NCBI GenBank assembly: GCA_964355675.1
Contig: CAYHEC010000044.1
Location: 1 to 23,108, forward strand
DNA from: CAMBDS01 sp964355675
GTDB taxonomy: Bacteria > Electryoneota > AABM5-125-24 > Hatepunaeales > Hatepunaeaceae
DNA length: 23,108 bases
Direction of reading: 5' to 3'
Program-made: the position numbers and the translations under genes
The notes under the pieces: model-generated
What the model was told of the DNA's origin: nothing
The model's database searches: none
The model's input: only the letters and a program-made list of their open reading frames with translations
Shown: positions 1-6,481 of the stretch, piece by piece
Layout of the letters: the number at the start of each line of letters is the position of its first letter
How positions within the stretch are numbered: position 1 is the first letter of the stretch

Positions 1-1588
1 GGAACGGGATGGTAGCCCGGGGCTCCCTACCCGCGTCTCCCCGCTCGCCGTTGTCAAGATTGAGCGTTGACCATTGATAACTGATGTTCTCATTTCCTCC
101 GACTGCCCAGACGCTATCGATGGAAAAGTCAAGCTCGCCCTCCCGCCTAACTGACAGGTCAAGCGTATTTGGCGTCTGCGCGGCAATGAAGAAGTCGGTG
201 ACCTCGACATGCCAGACGACCTGCGCTGAGTCGCCGCCACTATAGGCGCGACCGGTGATGTCGAAATTGCCCATATTGTTGAACTGCACCGTGACTGAGC
301 TATCGCCAGCGATCTGTTGGTCATCCTGAAAGAAGGCGTAGGTGATTTCATCGTCCCATTGGTTCGTCGCCCGTATTACAAAGAGGATGGAGTCTTCGGA
401 CAAAACTATCTGGTCGATAGTACTCGGCGCATGAAAGACGATTGTTGGACCGACAACTTCGGGTTCGATTAAGACCATTAATCCATCAGCACCAGCGCCA
501 TTATCTTCAGGCTCAATGCGTCCACCTCCTGATGTTCCTGCCATAACGATAAATCCATTTCTCCCGAGAATAACTCCGCCAAGTTTGATGGTCGGATTCC
601 CTGCGATCTCTCTTGTCCAGAGAATTTCCCCTTCATTATCAAGTCTAAATGCTACACCTGTGTTTTGTTCAGACGGACCAGCAAAAAAGAAACCGTTATT
701 CCCATTACGTGCCAGTTGCCACTTCAATCCAAAATCATTGTAACCAGGTGAATCGATCTCCCCAACCAGTAAAGACCACTGCCATTCGCCTTGTCCGGAT
801 ATCTTGTATATTGATGGGCGAGAAGGATGACCAACCACATTGATGCCACCTAACAAAAAACCACCGTCAGAGGTTGAAACAATTGTGCTACAGAAGAAGC
901 CAATGTCGTTTTCATGCCCATCCCCAATAAAACGAGTGGTTCTGCTCCAGACTCGATCGCCTTCCAAATCCACCTTTAACGCCCAGCAATTCCATGAATT
1001 TGTTGATGTAATTCCCCCCAGCACAACACCTCCTTCCGTCTCACGACAGCCAAGAAAAGCGTTATTAGTTCCTTCAAAATGCTCGTAGGTTCCCTCCCAA
1101 ATCAAATCACCATCAGGATTGATCATTGCAGCTTTACCATCTCCTCCTAAACTCCCACCATTAGTCTGCCCTGCCAGTAAAAAGTTTCCGTTTTTCAACT
1201 CTAAGACCGCGTTACATAATCCTCGATCATCGTAGTTTCTTCTCCACCGAATATCGCCATCGGCATCGGTATAAATTGCCGTGAAACCGCTAAAACCACC
1301 ACCTGCCAAAAATCCTCCATCATCGGTCTGGATAATACTAATGAACTTTCCGCCTTGGTATGTCTGAGACCACTCGACTTGAAGTATCTCGTTTGTTTTC
1401 AATATCCAACCATTCTCGCCTGATTTTCCGCATGCCACGTAACCTCCATCTGTGGTGGCAAATATGTCAAAGAACGACTCTGGGCTGCTACCTCCGTCAA
1501 AGACGACAATATCGCCAACTTCTGGTTGGGCAGATACTTGGGTAGCCATGCATACTAATAGCAGGAGTGTGATGATGAGTTGTGCCAT
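1..1588 (-). CDS. Secreted repeat/Ig-like protein, 3' end beyond window
   Basis: This frame is open from the ATG at 1588 to the window edge, so the C-terminus is missing. The protein starts with a clear signal peptide (MAQLIITLLLLVCMATQVSA, cleavage before Gln). About 350 residues follow that repeat a pattern of DGG-F/Y-hydrophobic-AGG and D-x-G-D/E-x-x-W, as in beta-propeller or delta-60-type repeat proteins. After that comes an Ig-like segment (around 130-409 in the window) that is strongly similar, gap-free, to the N-terminal part of the right-end gene. By analogy the missing end probably carries further Ig-like domains and a PNPF sorting domain, but this is inferred. An AAAGGAA site lies about 8-9 nt before the ATG and supports the start. 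It is probably an extracellular or surface protein; no enzymatic motif is visible. Confidence 0.8.
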   Translation of the reverse strand, partial: MAQLIITLLLLVCMATQVSAQPEVGDIVVFDGGSSPESFFDIFATTDGGYVACGKSGENGWILKTNEILQVEWSQTYQGGKFISIIQTDDGGFLAGGGFSGFTAIYTDADGDIRWRRNYDDRGLCNAVLELKNGNFLLAGQTNGGSLGGDGKAAMINPDGDLIWEGTYEHFEGTNNAFLGCRETEGGVVLGGITSTNSWNCWALKVDLEGDRVWSRTTRFIGDGHENDIGFFCSTIVSTSDGGFLLGGINVVGHPSRPSIYKISGQGEWQWSLLVGEIDSPGYNDFGLKWQLARNGNNGFFFAGPSEQNTGVAFRLDNEGEILWTREIAGNPTIKLGGVILGRNGFIVMAGTSGGGRIEPEDNGAGADGLMVLIEPEVVGPTIVFHAPSTIDQIVLSEDSILFVIRATNQWDDEITYAFFQDDQQIAGDSSVTVQFNNMGNFDITGRAYSGGDSAQVVWHVEVTDFFIAAQTPNTLDLSVRREGELDFSIDSVWAVGGNENISYQWSTLNLDNGERGDAGREPRATIPF

Positions 1589-1624
1589 TGTTGAGTTCCT
1601 TTATCGTTGTTTTGGACTCTGTGT

Positions 1625-1646
1625 CGCAGGGTGCGGACACCCTGCG
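1625..1646. repeat. Palindrome, family A (GCAGGGTG..CACCCTGC)
   Basis: Arms of 9 bp (CGCAGGGTG / CACCCTGCG) flank a CGGA loop. Related stems occur at 3094-3119 and 5161-5186, with half-copies near 3054-3078 and 5110-5130, so this is a dispersed family. It lies just upstream of the left-end gene. Confidence 0.85.
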
Positions 1647-1667
1647 GCAAAGTGAATTCGTTGATAG

Positions 1668-1695
1668 ACTCGGCTTTTGAGTCTGTCCGAGAATG
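1668..1695. repeat. Dispersed repeat, second copy at 5069-5097
   Basis: A 28-bp stretch beginning ACTCGGCTTTTGAGTC and ending TGTCCGAGAATG recurs with a few changes at 5069-5097, upstream of the sigma-54 activator. At both sites a family A palindrome lies next to it, so the two parts probably belong to one composite element. Confidence 0.7.
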
Positions 1696-1718
1696 TCGAA
1701 AACGCTCGGAATGCTCTC

Positions 1719-1792
1719 ATCCCGACGAAAGTCGGGATCCACGAATCGCAATGATATTTAAGAAATTACTGGATACCGGCTTTCGCCGGTAT
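1719..1792. repeat. Pair of REP-like hairpins in inverted orientation
   Basis: Two perfect 8-bp-arm hairpins lie in opposite orientation: ATCCCGAC-GAAA-GTCGGGAT at 1719-1738 and ATACCGGC-TTTC-GCCGGTAT at 1773-1792. The flanks match as well (CTCAT..ATCCA against TGGAT..ATGAG), so the pair forms one larger inverted repeat of about 80 bp. This is the layout of bacterial interspersed mosaic elements. Confidence 0.8.
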
Positions 1793-1854
1793 GAGAGCGC
1801 TTTTTTGGCTTTTGGTATTCTCGGACAATCCGTGAAGCCTGTCGTGCCGGAGAC

Positions 1855-1882
1855 AGAGCGGCTTGAAAAGCCGCTCTCCAAG
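1855..1882. repeat. 28-bp palindromic repeat, identical inverted copy at 21137-21164
   Basis: AGAGCGGCTT / AAGCCGCTCT arms (10 bp) surround a GAA loop, followed by CCAAG. The whole 28 bp recurs without a mismatch as the reverse complement at 21137-21164. Confidence 0.85.
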
Positions 1883-1891
1883 AGAATCTGA

Positions 1892-1917
1892 CCAAGCGGA
1901 CGAGGGCGTCCGCTTGG
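1892..1917. repeat. Perfect 11-bp-arm palindrome
   Basis: CCAAGCGGACG (1892-1902) and CGTCCGCTTGG (1907-1917) are perfect inverted arms around AGGG. It abuts the preceding palindrome and belongs to the same cluster. Confidence 0.8.
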
Positions 1918-1944
1918 ACGGAGACTGATTACGAAAAGCAGTTG

Positions 1945-2016
1945 CCGGGAGGATAGACATTCTTGTCTGTCTCTCGAATCAAGCGTCATGACAGGCGGGA
2001 ATGCCTATCCTCCCGG
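1945..2016. repeat. Long inverted repeat at the head of the tandem array
   Basis: CCGGGAGGATAG at 1945-1956 is the exact inverse of CTATCCTCCCGG at 2005-2016. The right arm is also the variable half of the first unit of the array at 1990. Confidence 0.75.
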
Positions 2017-2380
2017 TGACTATTCGACAGGCAGGAATGTCTGTCGTACTGGCCTTGTTACCTAATGACAGGCAGGAATGCCTGTCGTACTGGTCTTGTT
2101 ACCTATTGACAGGCAGGAATGCCTATCCTCCCAGTGACTATTCGACAGGCAGGAATGCCTATCGTACTGGCCTTGTTGCCTATTGACAGGCAGGAATGCC
2201 TGTCGTACTGGCCTTGTTACCTAATGACAGGCAGGAATGCCTATCGTACTGGTCTTGTTACCTAATGACAGGCAGGAATGCCTATCGTACTGGTCTTGTT
2301 ACCTAATGACAGGCAGGAATGCCTGTCGTACTGGTCTTGTTACCTAATGACAGGCAGGAATGCCTATCCTCCCGGTTGCG
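1990..2380. repeat. Ten-copy tandem array of palindromic units, 36/41-bp periods
   Basis: GACAGGC(A/G)GGAATG starts at 1990, 2026, 2067, 2108, 2144, 2185, 2226, 2267, 2308 and 2349. The steps are 36, 41, 41, 36 and then five of 41 bp. In its perfect form the unit is GACAGGCA-GGAA-TGCCTGTC, an 8-bp-arm hairpin; several copies read TGCCTATC, which breaks one pair. Inter-palindrome segments are of two kinds only: a GTACTGG(C/T)CTTGTTACC type (41-bp period) and a CTCCCGGTGACTATTC type (36-bp period). Because the segments are near-identical this is not a CRISPR array. The array ends at the stop codon of the cNMP-binding gene. Confidence 0.9.
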
Positions 2381-2383
2381 ACT

Positions 2384-2869
2384 TCAATCGCAAAACAGCA
2401 GTTTCCGCACCAGCTTGTGTTGCTCAGTCACTCTTCTGGTGACGATCACGGCTATATTCCGCATGATCTTGTAGCCAATCAGCGGATTTTTTAAGAACAA
2501 CAGATGCAAGTCATCATACTTGAATTGAAGAAGGCTGAGTTTGGTCTCGGCTTGAATCGAGGCGGACCGCGCCGAACCGCTGACAAAGGCAAACTCGCCG
2601 AATATATCGTTATCATTCAGACGGGCAACCCGCTCCTCGAGCTTCTGCACTAAGGTGATGTCCATCATCACGGAAACCTGACCTTCCTTGACAATATAGA
2701 TGTCGCGGGACTTCGATCCCTCTTCCAATATTCGAGCGCCTTTTTTGAACTCAAGCCCGACCGCGAGCGCTACGAGTTGCCAGAGTTCCTCATCGGACAG
2801 GTCAACCCCCAGACCGGATGCGATCAGCGCGCCTTCTACGGTGTTAGGGACGTTGTTTTGTTCTGCCAT
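2384..2869 (-). CDS. Stand-alone cyclic-nucleotide-binding domain protein (161 aa)
   Basis: This is a single cNMP-binding (CRP-type) beta-barrel with no DNA-binding domain and no membrane segment. The phosphate-binding cassette reads FGEFAFVSGSARSASI. The Glu (E92) and Arg (R101) that contact the ribose and phosphate of cAMP in this family are both present, so cyclic-nucleotide binding is plausible. The ATG at 2869 is chosen over the upstream ATG at 2998 because AAAAGGAAC lies about 8 nt before it and the upstream stretch is not domain-like. An exact sigma-54 promoter is found at 3154-3168. The role is not known; it may be a sensor or adaptor acting by protein contact. The adenylyl-cyclase-like protein at 16675-21063 is a candidate source of its ligand (inference). 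Confidence 0.85.
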   Translation of the reverse strand: MAEQNNVPNTVEGALIASGLGVDLSDEELWQLVALAVGLEFKKGARILEEGSKSRDIYIVKEGQVSVMMDITLVQKLEERVARLNDNDIFGEFAFVSGSARSASIQAETKLSLLQFKYDDLHLLFLKNPLIGYKIMRNIAVIVTRRVTEQHKLVRKLLFCD

Positions 2870-3093
2870 TTTTGTTGTTCCTTTTATGGATTGAAATGGA
2901 TTGACTTGCACTCGTGGGGTGATGTAACTTCCGGAGAGCAAATCGGAGTGACGTTTCGTCGATAGACCTCTCGTCATGAGAGAATTCCAGGTAATCATTT
3001 TGAACTCCGCAGGTTAAGAAGTAATTATATTCGTGGGACGCTAATCGCGTTTGCCGCAGGATGTCCCCATCTTGCGGTGTATTCGGATGTCAA

Positions 3094-3119
3094 GCGACAG
3101 GGTGAGGACACCCTATCGC
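3094..3119. repeat. Family A palindrome in the leader of the cNMP gene
   Basis: GCGACAGGGTG-AGGA-CACCCTATCGC, 10 of 11 arm positions paired. It lies between the sigma-54 promoter and the cNMP gene, so it would be transcribed into the leader RNA as a hairpin. A half-copy (CCGCAGGATGTCCCCATC) is at 3054-3071. Confidence 0.75.
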
Positions 3120-3153
3120 AAAACGCCTTAATCGACGCTTGTAATAGATTATT

Positions 3154-3168
3154 GCAATCGTTGTGCCA
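3154..3168 (-). promoter_or_regulatory. Sigma-54 (-24/-12) promoter
   Basis: On the minus strand the sequence reads TTTGGCAC-AACGA-TTGCAAT. This matches the RpoN consensus TGGCAC-N5-TTGC in every defined base and with the right spacing. It points at the cNMP-binding gene (start 2869, about 285 nt downstream). The neighbouring gene at 3474-5045 encodes a sigma-54 activator, which makes a chance match less likely. Confidence 0.75.
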
Positions 3169-3296
3169 AACCTACGCGGATCGATATTTAAGAGAGGAGT
3201 TCTTTATAATACAAGGATTAACAAGAGCATAAATAAGAATATATAGAAAGCAAGGATGCTATTCGAGTGGTTGGAAAGGATGGACATAGTGTACCA

Positions 3297-3326
3297 TGTT
3301 ACAGTATGCAACATTATTTGGTAACA
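3297..3326. promoter_or_regulatory. Possible activator-binding inverted repeat (UAS)
   Basis: TGTTAC (3297-3302) and GTAACA (3321-3326) form a 6-bp inverted repeat with an 18-bp spacer in AT-rich DNA, about 150 bp upstream of the sigma-54 promoter. That is a normal distance for an enhancer-binding protein. The arms are short, so this is tentative. Confidence 0.25.
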
Positions 3327-3368
3327 GGATGCGGTAGAGTATGAGTTTGTTAAAAAAGTCTCATAGGT

Positions 3369-3452
3369 CGGTAGGACGGGGCTCCGTACCCGTCCACCTA
3401 AGCACGAGTTCCGAAACTTCGGGATGAACGGGTACGGAGCCCCGTTCTACCG
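3369..3452 (-). repeat. 25-bp-arm inverted repeat, possible terminator
   Basis: The left arm (3369-3393, CGGTAGGACGGGGCTC...) and right arm (3428-3452) pair at 24 of 25 positions around a 34-nt loop, which holds a small CCGA/TCGG hairpin. It lies 21 bp beyond the stop of the sigma-54 activator. On the minus strand a run of six T follows about 12 nt later (near 3355). It may act as a terminator, but its sequence looks like a dispersed repeat. Confidence 0.7.
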
Positions 3453-3473
3453 GGCAAAACACCCGACACGAGC

Positions 3474-5045
3474 TTACTCGCCTCGCGAAATAGAGTATTT
3501 CGTTATCAATCGATGTAAGTGGGTACGGCTGACGCCCAAGGCACGCGCCGCATCTGACACATTCCATACGGAGTTACGAAGCGCTTGAAGAATCGACTGC
3601 CGATTAAGCGTCTTCTCGACTTCGATACCATCCTTATGTTTTAAGGGCGCTGAATGAGCGGTAACTGCCGACGCACTTTGCCCGTTAATCGCGCTGGTGT
3701 TTGAAGTAATTTCCGAAGGCAGGTGCCTTGGTTGAAGAATTGACTCCGGGCAGAGGATCATCGCGCGTTCAATCACATTGCGCAATTCACGCACATTACC
3801 ACGCCAATTGTTAGCTGTCAGTATTTTCAGCGCTTCGGGAGAAAAGCTTTCGACTCGCCGGTTGAACTTCCTGTTGAAATGCTCACGGAAGTGATCGAGC
3901 AAAAGCGGGACGTCCTCCTTGCGGTTGCGCAATGGAGGCGCTTCTATATTCATCACATTCAGGCGGTAGTATAAGTCCTCGCGAAAACTCCCTTCGACAA
4001 CTCTTTGCTTGAGGTCCCGGTTTGTCGCGGCTATGACCCGAACATCTGATTTCAAAGTCTTAGATTCCCCCAGCCTTTCATATTCTCCAGTTTCAAGGAT
4101 TCGGAGCAGGTAGGCTTGCATTCGTGGAGAGATATCGCCGATTTCATCGAGGAATATCGTTCCGCCCTGCGCCATCTTGAATCTACCGACACGATCTTCG
4201 ATTGCGCCGGTGTAGGCTCCTTTTTTGTGACCAAAAAGTTCGCTTGCAAGTAGTTCGTCACTTAGAGCTACGCAGTTCACACTGATGAATGCTTCGCGCT
4301 TTCGGTCGCTGAATTGATGGATTGCCGCCGCAATCAGCCCTTTACCGGTGCCTGTTTCGCCAGTGATCAGAACGGTTGTCGTTGTCTGCGCAAGGTCTTT
4401 TATCAATGCGAATATGTTGCGCATAAGCGAACTTGATCCAACCATGGGACCAAATGACTGTGCAGGATCTATTTCATATTGTTGCAGGTAGAGGTCAGTG
4501 AGGTGCTGTCTGGCCTGCTTCAGTTCATCGGTACGATCAGCCAGCGAACGATCTCGTTCGTCAAGGCTTTTTTGCAGGCGATCGCGTTCCCTCTTGGCTT
4601 CTCGTCCCAACATATCCGCCTGCCGCTCACTAAGAAGCTTCAATCGACGGATCAGATTCCTCGAACAGGACAATAAAAGCTTGACATACAGTTCGTGTGG
4701 CATCGCGACACGACGTGAAAACGCCAGAACCTTGCAGTTGTTTTTTGCCCGGACGGTCGCGGAAACGGGCTCGCCAGTCAGTTCTGACATCTCGCCGAAA
4801 AGCGCTCCTCGGCTCATAATATTGATCAGAAAATCTGCCTCACTCTCCTTGTCAAACTTCAGGACTTCTGCTTCGCCTTCGTAGAGAAAGAAGAACGAGT
4901 CGTTTTCTCCACCCTCAATGATGATTGGCTCACCCGTGGAGAATGATTTCACTTCGACCATTTTTACCAAGCGAGCAATTTCGTCAGGCGAGTAGTCTCT
5001 GGTCAACTCGAGCTGTTGGAAGAACGTGGAGAGGTTATTGGTCAT
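3474..5045 (-). CDS. Sigma-54-dependent activator with N-terminal cNMP-like domain (523 aa)
   Basis: Order of parts: cNMP-binding-like barrel (about 10-130), charged coiled-coil linker (about 140-190), AAA+ sigma-54 interaction domain (about 205-430), Fis-type HTH at the C-terminus (about 485-520). The AAA+ module has Walker A GETGTGKG (229-236), the sigma-54 contact loop GAYTGA (276-281, a known variant of GAFTGA), Walker B TIFLDEIGD and a WRGNVREL motif. In the phosphate-binding cassette Glu is kept (FGEMSEL, E85), but the Arg is replaced by Val (GEPVSATV, V94), so canonical cAMP binding is doubtful. Start: an ATG at 5141 would add 32 residues, but those are encoded by a dispersed palindromic repeat, so ATG 5045 is preferred. 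The likely target is the sigma-54 promoter at 3154-3168. Confidence 0.93.
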   Translation of the reverse strand: MTNNLSTFFQQLELTRDYSPDEIARLVKMVEVKSFSTGEPIIIEGGENDSFFFLYEGEAEVLKFDKESEADFLINIMSRGALFGEMSELTGEPVSATVRAKNNCKVLAFSRRVAMPHELYVKLLLSCSRNLIRRLKLLSERQADMLGREAKRERDRLQKSLDERDRSLADRTDELKQARQHLTDLYLQQYEIDPAQSFGPMVGSSSLMRNIFALIKDLAQTTTTVLITGETGTGKGLIAAAIHQFSDRKREAFISVNCVALSDELLASELFGHKKGAYTGAIEDRVGRFKMAQGGTIFLDEIGDISPRMQAYLLRILETGEYERLGESKTLKSDVRVIAATNRDLKQRVVEGSFREDLYYRLNVMNIEAPPLRNRKEDVPLLLDHFREHFNRKFNRRVESFSPEALKILTANNWRGNVRELRNVIERAMILCPESILQPRHLPSEITSNTSAINGQSASAVTAHSAPLKHKDGIEVEKTLNRQSILQALRNSVWNVSDAARALGVSRTHLHRLITKYSISRGE

Positions 5046-5068
5046 TTTATTGTTGTAATATGGGTTGG

Positions 5069-5186
5069 ACTCCGGCTTTCGAGCCTGTCCGAGAATGCTA
5101 AAATCGGTGTCGCAGGGTGTCCCCACCCCGAGAACGATCATTGATTATTGGTATAACTTAGCCGTCGGGTGAGGACACCCTACGGC
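5069..5186. repeat. Composite repeat upstream of the sigma-54 activator
   Basis: It contains the second copy of the 1668-1695 repeat (5069-5097, with a GGCT-TTCG-AGCC hairpin), a half-copy of family A (CGCAGGGTGTCCCCACCCCG at 5111-5130), and a full family A palindrome GCCGTCGGGTG-AGGA-CACCCTACGGC at 5161-5186. It fills about half of the 267-bp gap before the anti-sigma gene. In the rest of the gap I see only a GGGC-GTTTT-GCCC hairpin near 5214-5226 and no clear promoter. Confidence 0.75.
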
Positions 5187-5312
5187 AGAAACTGTTGATA
5201 AGTCTTGAAGTTGGGCGTTTTGCCCGGGTAGTGACTGTCATTAAAGTCGAGCCACGTACCTTATATGTAAAGGATCCTTCTTTTGTATTTTACAATTTGA
5301 ACAGACTTCAAC

Positions 5313-6140
5313 TCACTTTTCCGAGGCAATCTTCCCATCTTGAGTTTCCAGTATTTGCCAAATCGAGTCTGCCTGCGATGCAAAGCGCTCGCCATTAGCT
5401 TTCATCTCACCTCTGATGGCATCGGCTTGCTTCAGATTGCCGGCCATCAAATGACTCTGAAAGATATACCAGTGCAACTCATCCTTTAGGGCAAATCGGG
5501 TCAATTGGTCTGCTTTGGTTAGCTCGTTCAAAGCCTTGCGCGGCTTCTTAAGCATGAAGTAACTGACTCCAAGGTATGTTCGGTAACGGAAATTAGCTGG
5601 AGTTTGTTTGACCGTTTTCTCTAAACTTTCGACCGCCGCCCGGTAATCTCCGGTCGCATAGGCGGCCATTCCCTTCTGAAACAAAGTCTCTGCTCCATCG
5701 TCAGTATCTCCGCGGACGATCTCGGTCTGATAAGGCAATGCGCTCATCGTGACGAATTGATCGTAATTGTTCCCGCCGTTCAGCATCACCACTAAGAGGA
5801 GAGCTACCGCAACTCCTGAAAGTGAAGGTACGAGTATCCATGGCTGAAGTACCGGGTCCAACCACTCTGAAATCAAATTCTTGATCCGAGTTCCGATTCC
5901 TTCCGAAACTAATCTCTTCTGTGCTTTGAGCGCAGTGGCAATTTCTTCCCGGTGCTCTCGCAATAGTGATGCCGTTCCTTGAAAATACGAAAGCTCATCA
6001 CGGCAGAATTCACACTCGAAGAGATGGACTTCAAATTCTTGTCGCCCAGCTTCGTCGATGAGATCCAACTCGTATTCGGAAATGAGGTTACCCTTACTTA
6101 GGTCAGTACAACCTCGCTCGATTTCATTCCTTGACTTCAT
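5313..6140 (-). CDS. Membrane anti-sigma factor, zinc-finger/TPR (275 aa)
   Basis: The N-terminal cytoplasmic part carries HLFECEFC (H39, C43, C46), the HxxxCxxC signature of zinc-binding anti-sigma (ZAS/zf-HC2) domains. One hydrophobic segment (about 101-120, WILVPSLSGVAVALLLVVML) follows. The remainder, about 150-250, is TPR-like (AAYATGDYRAAVESLEKTV and similar) and is predicted to be outside the cytoplasm. ZAS domains hold ECF sigma factors at the membrane, and the sigma-like gene at 6482-7321 lies just upstream in the same operon. The exposed TPR domain may sense a protein partner or be the site where cleavage releases the sigma factor; the TPR-CHAT protease of the same operon is the obvious candidate (inference). 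Confidence 0.85.
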   Translation of the reverse strand: MKSRNEIERGCTDLSKGNLISEYELDLIDEAGRQEFEVHLFECEFCRDELSYFQGTASLLREHREEIATALKAQKRLVSEGIGTRIKNLISEWLDPVLQPWILVPSLSGVAVALLLVVMLNGGNNYDQFVTMSALPYQTEIVRGDTDDGAETLFQKGMAAYATGDYRAAVESLEKTVKQTPANFRYRTYLGVSYFMLKKPRKALNELTKADQLTRFALKDELHWYIFQSHLMAGNLKQADAIRGEMKANGERFASQADSIWQILETQDGKIASEK

Positions 6141-6155
6141 TGTGGTTGTCTCGAC

Positions 6156-6269
6156 TTAAGAGTTAGAAAGTGAGAATGCACTCGCATTGGTAAGGCCTGT
6201 AACGGTTTTCATTGAAATCTTTGAAGCTTTGCGCGTCGTCTGGCGTAGATTAAGAACTTCTGACTTCAT
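6156..6269 (-). CDS. Possible small protein between sigma and anti-sigma genes (37 aa)
   Basis: The reading frame beginning MKSEVLNLRQTTRKASKISM ends 15 bp before the anti-sigma gene. An AGGGG site lies about 8 nt before the ATG at 6269. The peptide is basic in its first half, rich in Ser/Thr/Ala in the second, and not hydrophobic. The same frame could start at 6380 to give 74 aa with an N-terminal hydrophobic stretch (LILVYSGTIICLLLIW) followed by RRR, i.e. a small membrane protein; AAAAGGAAC is present but 16 nt from that ATG. I recognise no family. It may also be untranslated operon spacer of about 340 bp between the sigma stop (6482) and the anti-sigma start (6140). Confidence 0.35.
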   Translation of the reverse strand: MKSEVLNLRQTTRKASKISMKTVTGLTNASAFSLSNS

Positions 6270-6481
6270 TGGGCAACCCCTATCATCGGGTCTTCCGTTA
6301 ACTTGATTTGCAGGTGGACGTCTCCTCCAGATTAAGAGAAGACATATTATGGTTCCTGAGTAGACTAAGATTAATGGCATGGCTTGTTTTCCGGTTGTTC
6401 CTTTTAATCAGATAATGGAATCAACCTGCCAAATCTTACATCGATGTCAAAGTTTTTTTTCAGAGCCTAATGATTTTCCCG

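Noticed and set aside
11..33. Copy of the 3369-3452 repeat within the left-end gene
   Set aside because: GGTAGCCCGGGGCTCCCTACCCG resembles it, but the right-end paralogue encodes the same peptide (DAGREPRAT) at this place with different bases, so it is ordinary coding sequence.
516..1088. Short plus-strand frames within the left-end gene
   Set aside because: They are opposite a long minus-strand frame with a signal peptide and regular protein repeats, and have no features of their own.
1990..2380. CRISPR array
   Set aside because: The segments between the repeated palindromes are near-identical and fall into only two types, and no cas gene is present.
2870..2998. Longer start (ATG 2998) for the cNMP-binding protein
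   Set aside because: The added 43 residues are not domain-like, and the AAAAGGAAC site fits the ATG at 2869.
5046..5141. N-terminal extension of the sigma-54 activator (ATG 5141)
   Set aside because: The extra 32 codons coincide with a dispersed palindromic repeat found also near 1668; the cNMP domain begins after the ATG at 5045.
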